NCBI GenBank assembly: GCA_022495005.1
Contig: JAGYXB010000158.1
Coordinates: forward strand, 186,001 to 250,000
Length of the DNA: 64,000 bases
Source: Rhyacophila brunnea
Lineage: Eukaryota > Arthropoda > Insecta > Trichoptera > Rhyacophilidae
Direction: 5' to 3'
Of the stretch, positions 54,581 through 64,000 are shown in pieces (the stretch's first letter is position 1; the number at the start of each line of letters is the position of its first letter). The notes beneath the pieces are model-generated. The model had not been told where the DNA came from and made no database searches. It was given only the letters and a program-made list of their open reading frames with translations. The position numbers and the translations under genes were made by a program.

Positions 54581-56699
54581 TCTCTTATCCCCTTATATTC
54601 AAATATCTCTAGATAAGAATTGAGCTAAAGGTATACAATGGTATAAGTATTATTTTACCAAAACTAGTTTTGTCATTTTTTATTGTATAACACTTATAAA
54701 TAACAGTATAGTGATAACCTAACTCATAAATTAATTTCCTATAATATTCACTGCACTTTATATTAATAATTGAAACATTGTTTAAGTATTATTTTTTTCA
54801 ATCATTATTAACTTACCTATTAGCATAGTGTATACTATATTACATTATATTATATAATATATATATAATGTACCTGAGAGGTACTAAATAATACGATAAT
54901 ATTGTACGCCTTTGATCAAAGTCAATATGCATCACTCAAAGAGGTTACACAGAATTCTGTACATTTCCGAGGACCCCACTACACGTAATCTGCATTATCG
55001 AATTTGATCAAAACTAAATTACGTATTATATAGATAGATATTATTATAATATAATATATTATATTTCCGTATACTATATTATAATATAAGAGAAAATTAC
55101 TGTTAATAAATTATCACCCATTATTACAAATATCATGTGTAATTCTTTGGTCTCTCTGTATACTGTTATATCATTTTATTCCCTCTGTTTACGCCATTTA
55201 TTTTCCAGAATTCAATTATGCCAATATACCAATACCACACATAATTTGATTAAAAACTTAAAACTTTAAAAGTATAGTTACTAAAAACTAACAAATAGCT
55301 CCTCTTGCCTCCAGAGACTTGCTGGCTCTTGCCTGGCTCAAGACTATTGCTCCATCTTGTGGAAATTTTTTAAATTGCGATCAGATTCGTAAATTATAAA
55401 AAAATAATTAAATTTCCTTTGCATATTGTTTTCATATATGTACTTTAATACGAAACTTGTCGGACGCATGGTAAAAAATAAAACTATAGTCAAATTTTTA
55501 TAGAATATCACTTCCAGAAGCAATTTTTTATCTCTGGTTTATGTTAAGAGTATCTATAAATTAGATAATAAAACATTATTTTTAGGGAAGATGAGGAGGT
55601 CGGATCTAGGGGTGGGGGCGATGGAACAGGATGCCAGAAACTGACCTTTGTGATGATGTATGATGGCTCCGTGGTCTGGTTTCAACTTTCGCTCGCGCGG
55701 TTTTGTTGTTTTGGGTCACACGGTTCGTACACTCACGCACTTTGTAACACAGCTTTATGGATTATACGTGAAGGTGAATGAATGATGATGATAGATTATG
55801 AATGAGCCTGTATCTATTGAGTCAATCATTTAAGCGACGGAAAGCTATTAAAAGCCCGCACACGCCCGCTGTCGAGATGCAACTGAATGTTCTTTGTAAC
55901 ACCGTCTCTCATGATCGGTAATTGCTTATTGATTGTCTGGTAACAATAACACTGATTATGAGGTGGGTGAAGAGATAAGGAGTGGAATAGGAACATAAAT
56001 GGCCCGACCAGGTACTTTTAAATAATGTAGAACCTATTTTCTTGTCCATAAATTGTTATATTAAACAATCCGTGGAGGAAGACCGACAATGATATTCGTG
56101 TTCACAAAGTGACTCGCAAAGCTTTGGGGACTATGATAAAATATTATAGTAAACCCCTGCTACTAAAAGAAATAATGAGCTTGTGTGTAATTTTTATTAT
56201 AATTATATAGGTAATTATGTTATGTATTTTATTCCGATAAAACAAAATCAATATAAAAAACGAAGCGCATCTTATCTATAACTACATGGCCAGTACATCA
56301 ACGCAATTATAGTATTATCCACCCTTGTAATAAATAATAAGAATTTTGTATTATTCCGTTCCTATGGCTTTCTCAGTTTCTCCTTCCGACACAAAACTTT
56401 GTGGATATATTGTATATAATTACTCAATTAACTAATTACATGATACATCATTAATAATTATAAGTTCAAGACTAGGCAGACCATACACTGCTTATGGATG
56501 GTAGATTAGGAGAAAATAGATTAATAAAAAAAGTAGACAATAGTTTTTTTCTGCGATGCTGACATATTATATTACCCCCTTAATTCGTAGTAGTTATGAC
56601 TTACAATAGATAAACGAAAGCCGATTTACAAAAACTGATTTTTGTGGAATATTATAAAACTTTTTATCAATCGGTATTTAAATTCATTTTTCATCAAGT
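54581..56699. other. Intron 1 stretch
   Basis: Mostly AT-rich. An unassigned patch at 55590-55910 is clearly more GC-rich (CTTTCGCTCGCGCGG, CACACGGTTCGTACACTCAC) and has no open frame. Confidence 0.4.
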
Positions 56700-56925
56700 A
56701 TCTACTCTCAGTCGATAGGCTCAGATGACTGCGTGGAGGTTTTTATTAACAGATTTTTTACGAGAAATGGATGTTAGCCACTTGCTCAACCTATTACGTC
56801 CATACTCTGACTTCAAAAACCAATCGGAAAACAATATGTGTGTTTGCCAGACCCAGAACTCAAACCTGGGACTCCCTGACTTATTAAGCAGACGCATAAG
56901 CCACTCGGTCATCGTCACAAAAAAT
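56700..56925 (-). repeat. SINE family B copy
   Basis: Head on the minus strand from about 56915 (CGATGACCGAGTGGCTTATG, B-box-like CCAGGTTTGAGTTCTGGG near 56855). The tail to the left is the complement of TTTTTACGAGAAATGGATGT, TAGCCACTTGCTCAACCTAT. Slightly shorter at the far end than 41150-41390. Confidence 0.82.
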
Positions 56926-57886
56926 ACATTGATAAAATTATAGTATTCGTATAATTATGAAATAAATTATAAAAGTAATTTAATATATCAATTAGGTACG
57001 CAAACTAAGTGAGTAGAAGATAAGTGTATTTTTAGAATTCTACTATGTCCAATTAAAATGATAATTTACGGCTTTACTGGTACCTAATTGTCTAAGCCAG
57101 ACGGTTCTGTAGTTAATTTAATATTTTGAAGTTATATTATTTCAAATAAGATTCCAAATATTTCATTTAAATAATCGTAATATTTTCTAGAAACTTGAAT
57201 AATTCACTTCGTTAAAATAATATTGTACTTTTATATTTAACGAATTTCAGTACAAAGGGTGTCTACATTGACATACACGTCTAGATGTCTCAAGCACATT
57301 GGATTTTTCATTACATTTTTTTGGTATGACGTGCCAGAGCTTATTTCTGAGGTGGTTTCAATTTTTATTTACTTGCAATTAATAAGTGCTATCACCAAAT
57401 CAAAATCATGTCAGTTAACAAGGTGGCGTCGCATGACTGATGGATCTGATTCACGATTGGACACACGTCACGCAGAGTAATATTTTAATAACAATAATAA
57501 TTATTGAAACTTAGTCTTGGCATGTACAAAAGTAAATCAAAAAACAAAATACCATATCAACAGTTAAATCTTATTACGATATAATTGTATAGTGAAAACC
57601 AGACAACTACCTCTTTCATTTTTTATTGATTTTCCGACGCAATTTTTAATGTTTTGTGTGCTTTGAGTTGTAAAACAGCTGGAAATTAAATATTCATAAT
57701 TATGTATCTTATGTAGTATTGTAATTTCCAAAGTGAAGAGGACGGGGGTAAATTATACAGTATGGTACCACCTTGATGCGTGTGTTTGGTTTATCGACTC
57801 TCCTTCTTTCTCGGGGACATATTAGTTAACAACACAGATTTTTTTGGCAGGACCATGTACTTTATTTCATGGAATACATAATTATG

Positions 57887-58470
57887 TAGAGTTGGGTATT
57901 TCCCAAGAAAATCTCAATCTCGAGATTCGGGATTTCCAGAAAAGAATTCTCGAGAATTCTCGAGAAATCTGGAAATTTCAAAAAAACTAGTAAAATCCTA
58001 AAATCTGTGTAAAAATAGACAAATTCGAAATAAATATGATTTTATTTTATTTATGTAAGAAGACAAACAAAATAGAAGTAGGAAAACAAAAATAATTTAA
58101 GTAAATCATTACTACTTATTAAAAAAGAATTTCAAAAAATACAGACTGACAATCGCAGCGTCTGACAATCGCATACCCTTTTGAGACACAAAATTCCCTG
58201 ATGTTGGAAAAATTGAGCTCATTTTGATTTGACGTTGGCTTAATTGTGTTCAGTCCTTGAATTTTGTGTTTTCTGTCCACTTTTTCCATAATATAGAAAA
58301 TCGTTTTTTTTCAATTAATATTTTTGATAATAAAGAAATCCTGAATCCCGAGAAAAGATTCTCGGGATTTCCCGAAATGTTAAAAATTTCCATTCTTGAG
58401 ATTCGGGATGGAAAATCCCGAAAATTTCTCCAGAATTCCCGTCGGAAAATTCCCGAAACCCAATTCTATA
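57887..58470. mobile_element. Non-autonomous hAT-like element, copy 2
   Basis: About 584 bp, in the opposite orientation to 6462-7065. It opens TAGAGTTGGGTATTTCCCAA and ends CCCGAAACCCAATTCTA. Internal blocks shared with copy 1 (complemented) include the stretch around GACAATCGCA and CAAAATTCCCTGATGTTG. No clean 8-bp duplication was found at this copy. Confidence 0.8.
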
Positions 58471-58639
58471 CATATGTGCCTAGGTTGCAGCGTATAACAA
58501 TAATATTTATAAAAAAACCTGCTCACATGCCTATGAGTCCGTCAGATAATCATTCTGCCCTCTAGGGTTCAATGGAATTGGATTCTTTGGGCGGTAGTAG
58601 TATACTAAGATATAAAATACTTTAACTTTAATAATAATA

Positions 58640-58750
58640 TAGAATTCTACCCACTAGAAAAAACCTTCGAAAAAAACATGACGCCCTGTACTCGAACCCA
58701 CGTACACTGGATTCGCGCCAATATAATTTACCAATGAAGCCACATTCGTT
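58640..58750 (-). repeat. tRNA-derived SINE family A copy
   Basis: On the minus strand: TTGGTAAATTATATTGGCGC, B-box-like GGGTTCGAGTACAGGGCG (about 58690-58707), then a TCATG...TTTTTTTCGAAGGTTTTTTC tail and CTAGTGGG, as in the copy at 8716. A possible tail fragment of a further copy is at 58960-59040 (+). Confidence 0.7.
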
Positions 58751-59049
58751 CTTAATTACGTAACCACGAAAAAGTTATTCAGTATTATATATCTGAAGCT
58801 TTTGTGATTTGAATCAAGGTATCAATAAAAGGTACTTTATTTGCTAGCCAATGTCATGATCTCTCCAAAATGTAGATAGGTATAACGAACTTCCGCTTGC
58901 TAATAACTTATTAAACTATTTTCATCAGCGCAAATTCAGTGCATGCGAGTTTGTAGAGTTTCATATTTCGGAAGTGTTTTACATTATGTACCTATGTTTA
59001 TTAAATAATATAACATTCTCAAATCTGGTGAATAAATTTTTCAAATGAT

Positions 59050-62000
59050 TGTTTTATTCATAACATGATTGCTATAAAATTAATTGCCTTGAAAACCCTC
59101 GATTTTTTTGGTTCATCCATGTACCTAACCGCTTAAATAATTGTCTCAGGGATTGTGAAGAGTGGGTAGATAACTAGTATCTGATATCTTATTTAGATAT
59201 CAGAATGAGATGTTGTATTATCATGCCACGTTTACTATGACCTCATTCTACCGGTGTGCAAACTACTTCAAGAACCCTTAAAGTTTGTTCCCATTGGGAT
59301 CAAAAGCATTCAAGTATGATTCCTGTGGCAGTGTAATATTATAATAGGTTGCCCGGTTCTATTCATTCGGAAACCCAGTTGAATCAAATACTGCAAGGCA
59401 AGTCCCTGACAAATACCTCAAACTAACTACGTAGACTAAGCATAAAGATCCATCTGGGAAGTATTAATGGCCGTATAATTTATCAACCTTCAAGACACTA
59501 TGGTATCGTTACGTGTAGACATTCTAGAGTGGGTATATACGAATCATGTTTCAAATCATATGACGTATTTTAAAGTTAATATATAATATTATTCTCTTAA
59601 AACAATACAGTAATATATCGTCAAAGAGTTTACTTCAGTATGGAACTACGTTTGGGATTATTGGGATTAAATTCGGATTGAAAAACTCCAATTAATGGTC
59701 TCCTTAACGGCCCACATACACAGCGTAAGTCAAAATGGAGCTTTTATGGTATTTTCAGAGCATAACCCTGGACATTCCTTAAGCGTTGCAGATAATCCAT
59801 TTATATAATTTTGAAGCCTTATTATCCGTTATAATTATTTTAAACATTTTATGATTGCATAAAGTATTTGTATTACATAAAATAGCACTCTTTTAAACCT
59901 CTCGCTCTAATGTTTTTGAATATAGTCATATTTCAGTACGTCCATGTGCAATGGTGTTAAGATTTTTTAGTTTTTATCATTTTTAAACGCATTTACAAAA
60001 CCATTAGTAAAATTAATGTTAACATTATATAGTGACATATTTACGATAAAACATTATATTTCACAATCTTTTGATCCCAAATTTTACAAGAATTAGGCAT
60101 TTTATTATTCAAAAATTGGCACGATTAACACATTTAAAGATAATTCTAATGATACCGATTATAAGCTATGTCTTTGACCATTCAAATGTGATAAAAATCC
60201 TACGAATAATGTTTGTTTTATAATAATTATTGACCTAAGAATAAGGTAGTATTTTATTGAAATACGTCGTTTCTATTGGCTAAGTTCCAGTGGTTAAGCT
60301 ACAACATACGGCCGTAGTCATAAATTGGCAAACGATAAATAAAGTAAGGAGTAAGATCATGGTAACGCAAGTATTTGAACATGTACCTAACCAAAACGTT
60401 TGTTACTTAAATACGTTACGAGTACGTATTTATTGCTCTATTTTGTGGTAATTAGGTTCGGTAATATCATTAAATCATTAAATATCATTAAATTATCGCA
60501 CCAGTTGTTTTAACTCACACTCAATACCGTGACTTTATCGCGTCCCATTTTTTTACTGTTACCTGTTACACTGGAGAATGTCGGCATTACCTAGTAATTC
60601 TACTCAAATTCTACTCAATTTTATTCAAAAAGTAATGCATAACCTTCTTTGGAACGGATTTTCATCCCACCTGAGCAGCCGAACCATATGAAGTAACAGG
60701 TAACAGGCCTAAAAATTAGGACCTGATAACCGAGCGGGGTATGGTAACAATGAATATGGATCCGGAACTAAAATGTATACAAAATTATGTTGTTTTAAGG
60801 GTAGGAAAATATTCTGCCATACTCTGTACTATTCCTTACTATTTTCTAAAGTTTATGCATCAAAATCTCCAATTGCGTTAATATTAATTTGCGACCACAA
60901 TTTGTAATTTTGATTCAAGATATTAGCAATATTAATTTTGGAATAATTTATTAAATATGTTTGCATGTATACTTCAAAATTCCCTAGTTACAATATTCAT
61001 ATACTTAAAATATACTTACTATTCTTATTATTATAAATTTACACGTTATTACTTTCTCATATTTAGTGACGTTTTGCTTACGAAGATAATATTTTTGACA
61101 TTTCACAGATGACAGGCGTGCTGACTGTGAAATTTTGGCAAGCACTTTGCGAGGTGTAAAATATTTAATTTGAGGGTGATGTTGCATTGTTTGCGAACTA
61201 ACTCACTCTGCATTAAAGACTGTGGGTACTAGACTGATTTGCTTGATCAACTATTAAGTTATCAATCTTACCAACCTTAAATGTGTGACGAACGACACCC
61301 GCTATTGTATGATAAAACTCTGATGATCCCAAATACTGCAAATGTGACGCAGAGAAAACTTTGAAATATGTGATGATCAGCAGTTCGCTTGCTGGATTCA
61401 ATTGTATCATTGTCGAAAGAAGACGCACCTATAATAGTATCTGACTAATAGAAAAAGTTTAAACGCATCTCTCGGACGAACACAATGCGGTGATTTAATC
61501 AATCGTCAAATCCACAAGATGATTTCTTAAATCCTAATAGATAAGTTACCGATATTTTTTTATCATTATTTTCATGCTGAGACAAATATTCATTGTAATA
61601 CTTTTTTTATCGTATGCCAGAATACATTTTTTAAATCACGTTTTATAACAATTAAACGCGTGAAATCTGCAAATTGACGTTAGATAGATATGCTCGATAG
61701 ATAGATAGATACAGATGAAAAGCCCGATAACGGAAAGAGTTTACGCAATTTTGTACCCCCCAATTTAAAATTGTTCCAGAATAATGTGTAAGAAAGTGGA
61801 TAAGTGAATCAAAAACAAAATAGCTACCTAATCAATTATTCAATATATAGTTGGAATAAAAAACCAAACAACTATTGCTTCAATTTCTTTAATATTTTGA
61901 CAGAAACATTTGGTATTTTGTTTGAAATGGGTTATAAAATAACATTCGAAAATAAAATATTCTTAATATTCAAATAAATATATCTTTTTTTTCTGACGCA

Positions 62001-62549
62001 TAATACTTAGTTTTATTCATATCATGTTTATTTCGAAAGCAAATAATATTTTTAAACATTGCGATTTTTATATTGTTCTCTTATATCGTCTATATATTAT
62101 ATCGTCTTAAAAAGGAAGAAGGGCAACACTAAGTTTTTCAAAATAGGTTTTATTGCATAATAACGTTGTATACGACTAAATGCATGTTGTGTTAAATGTA
62201 AAAAGGATGTAAGCTGCAAATGCTGACATATTATCTAAATTTAGCTAACAATTTAAAAAAAAAAGTGACGTGGGAAAAACGACTTAACCATGATTTTTGT
62301 TGTTTTTTTTTTAAATTAACTCAATAAAATTAATATTAGATGAAGGATATTATAAAAACCAAACTAGCAATTATCATGCACTTCAAGGTATGTCTATTTT
62401 GTATTTTAACTTTGACCGAAAACTATAACAAAAAGATTTTTGTGCCTCCTGTAAAAATTGATTATGTGGATTATGCCCTTTTTCCTTTTCAAAGTCGATA
62501 TGTAGGTATACTTTTAAGATGTGCAATTTCGACAGATATGTTTTATTAC
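59050..62549. other. Neuroligin intron 1, proximal part
   Basis: No gene. Seen here: a perfect 10-bp-stem hairpin TCTGATATCT/AGATATCAGA at 59181-59205, and an inverted pair CTGTTACCTGTTAC (60556-60569) / GTAACAGGTAACAG (60693-60706). Minus-strand frames at 61005-61187 and 61213-61428 look protein-like but unrecognised. Confidence 0.4.
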
Positions 62550-62673
62550 CTGATTGAGTGTCAACAATCCTTGAGCTGTAGCGAGGTCCCGCAATGGTAG
62601 GAGGTGGCAATAAGAGTAGAGGCGACAGTACGACCACAAGTGGGAACAGCAGCCTGCCCAACGCATTGGCCAT
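62550..62673 (-). CDS. Nlg: Neuroligin exon 1 (signal peptide)
   Basis: From ATG at 62673-62671: MANALGRLLFPLVVVLSPLL, then LLPPPTIAG, a clear secretory signal peptide with a long Leu/Val core and probable cleavage after TIAG or nearby. The mature start GPRYSSRIVDTQSG matches the conserved neuroligin entry into the esterase-like domain. This ATG is preferred because an in-frame TGA lies upstream (62706-62704) with no ATG between. The donor after 62550 is GTAAT; the split Gly codon is completed by exon 2. A possible acceptor (TTATAG) at about 62717 suggests a separate 5' UTR exon. Confidence 0.9.
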
Positions 62674-62778
62674 GCCGCCATCCTCACGCCTCACCACTAC
62701 ACCTCACCGCCCCATCTATAATGCAACACAAACACATATTATATTAAACAAGATATATATTATTGGTGACCAGGGAAC

Positions 62779-63064
62779 TCAGAAATAATGGAAACTGAAA
62801 TACCTAACGGGTAAGGAGAAGCAGGCAACCGATCTCGAGTAAGTAATTTAAACACGTGTCAAGAATACTTCATACGTCGAATATTGACAACTGCTCTCGA
62901 TTTATGAATTGACTTTCATTTAATATTGGTGTAATACACACACTATATTGCACGTCTGTAATGCATGATTCATTTTCGTAGGACACTCACACATTCAAAA
63001 ATATGCGTCAAAATTTACTGTATTGTTATATAGCTTATCGGAGTTCTATTTATTATCTGTTCTG
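62779..63064 (+). repeat. Dispersed repeat family E, copy 2
   Basis: Same family and orientation as 20787-21083, about 42 kb away; shared blocks as listed there. It starts just upstream of neuroligin exon 1 (about 105 bp from the start codon), so it may overlap the 5' UTR or promoter-proximal DNA. Confidence 0.8.
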
Positions 63065-63199
63065 TATTAGTGACCGACAAAATATCCTATTGGAAAACGT
63101 ATTAGTTATTTTAGACAACGGAGACAGTTAAAATCTTCTGTACTAGGCATATTTACAAAATAAAAAACTGAACTTTAATACAATCATTCTGCGAGTTAT

Positions 63200-63310
63200 T
63201 TTGTAATTAAGAATTGAAATTAATACCGGTATTATTAATACCAAAATCCCGGTATTCATGAATACAGAAATACTGATTTTGATTTTAAAAATTATCAGTA
63301 TTTTCGGTAT
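63200..63310. repeat. GGTATT-rich inverted repeat, possible hAT relic
   Basis: Repeated ACCGGTATT, CCCGGTATTCATGAATAC and CAGTATTTTCGGTATT in both orientations. The style fits ends of non-autonomous DNA elements. No boundaries found. Confidence 0.35.
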
Positions 63311-63724
63311 TAAAAAAGCAGAAACCAACTATATTTAAACGATCATAACAATTTTAACATTTAATTTGATGATTTGAATCAGGAAAAAACGTAGCAAACA
63401 TTTGCAATGAATTATTCTATAATAAAAAAACGTTGTATCTGAGAGGGTTTTTATGCAACTGGTATAGTTTTTGCAAAGATGTGATCAAGACTAACAGATT
63501 CTATGAACTAGGCTTTTTGAGGACATAATATTTTAGTGGAAATCATGAAAAAATTCAATATATTTTTTAAAACTTACAATAAAATAGTGAAGAAATACTA
63601 TTATTTCTTTTATCCTACAAAGTTTCCACTATACAAAACCTATTACCACATACAAACATCTAAGCTAGAGGAATCTTTTTGGTTTTGTAAAAGAGAATCT
63701 TCTAGGACTGGGAACGAGCAAAGT

Positions 63725-64000
63725 GAGAAGTGACTAGCTAGCGTCGGTCATGAGGAACTTTCCTCCAATTGCGAATCCGCTAGACAAGTTTCCTGCCTTT
63801 AGGCTTCAACGCAAAATGTATGTGTCTGAACCAAATCTGGTTTGAGTTTTCGAGATATGCATATATGATGCACAAGTGAGGCTTGAAGGAGACCCCACTT
63901 TGAGAGTGTGCTGCGTTTCAGACCGTAGAGCACATCGTGGAGTGATGCGGTAAAGTTTCAGCAATACACCGGGCCAAGCCGGAGGCTATTGCGTGAATGA
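63725..64000 (+). mobile_element. Possible LINE 3' region at window edge
   Basis: At 63885-63945 a decayed frame contains CAAFQTVEHIVE, resembling the Cys/His knuckle (CxCG...QTxEHIVxxC) near the C-terminus of jockey/I-type LINE proteins. Flanking frames are broken and the window ends here. Weak evidence. Confidence 0.4.

Larger units (their letters stand above)
10096..62673 (-). other. Nlg: Neuroligin gene, nine exons seen, 3' end off-window
   Basis: Gene model assembled by hand. Nine exons join in frame into 691 complete codons. Introns, 5' to 3': 25.0 kb, 5.2 kb, 7.8 kb, 3.5 kb, 1.8 kb, 0.9 kb, 6.1 kb and 0.2 kb, all with GT donors and AG acceptors. Neuroligins are type I membrane proteins of the cholinesterase-like fold that bind neurexins at synapses. 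The extracellular domain is visible here; the transmembrane helix and PDZ-binding tail are expected to the left of position 1. Insects carry several neuroligins and I cannot say which paralogue this is. Confidence 0.93.

Overview
The window is AT-rich animal DNA (about 70% A+T by eye) from an insect. I base this on a neuroligin gene with arthropod-like sequence and kilobase-scale introns, and on insect-type repeats: RTE and R1-like LINEs, tRNA-derived SINEs, hAT and IS630/Tc1-mariner elements. The SINE and RTE styles resemble Lepidoptera most, but an aphid-like hemipteran is not excluded.

One host gene spans nearly the whole window on the minus strand. Nine coding exons of a neuroligin (postsynaptic adhesion protein with a catalytically dead esterase fold) run from the start codon near 62673 down to 10096. 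Every junction has GT-AG splice sites and the reading phases all match, giving 691 complete codons plus a split one. Exon order from the N-terminus: 62550-62673, 37358-37547, 32057-32175, 24087-24239, 20407-20604, 17952-18613, 16756-17035, 10504-10650, 10096-10297. The transmembrane segment, cytoplasmic tail and stop codon are not in the window and should lie beyond its left edge.

The introns and the 3' side are full of mobile DNA. Autonomous-type remains: a 5'-truncated RTE LINE at 21368-23770 with a perfect 13-bp target duplication; an RTE 3' stub at 2325-2649; an R1-like LINE 3' end at 48680-49336 with a perfect 15-bp duplication, plus two decayed relatives; an IS630/mariner-like element at 25463-27574 with a broken DDE transposase; and an element at 43302-46062 with inverted repeats of about 320 bp around a broken gene that couples a PIN/FEN-like acidic-motif domain to a TSO1-like CXC cysteine domain. 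The last is the best candidate here for a poorly described system.

Non-autonomous families: two tRNA-derived SINE families (A, with a tail after the B box that recurs in many copies; B, with its head on the minus strand), an opposed SINE pair forming a large palindrome near 8.5-8.9 kb, several MITE-like inverted-repeat elements (some with target duplications), a THAP-domain first exon at 35174-35242 inside a 614-bp segment bounded by a 9-bp direct repeat, and two unassigned dispersed repeats. No rRNA, CRISPR or prokaryotic feature was seen, and no second intact host gene.
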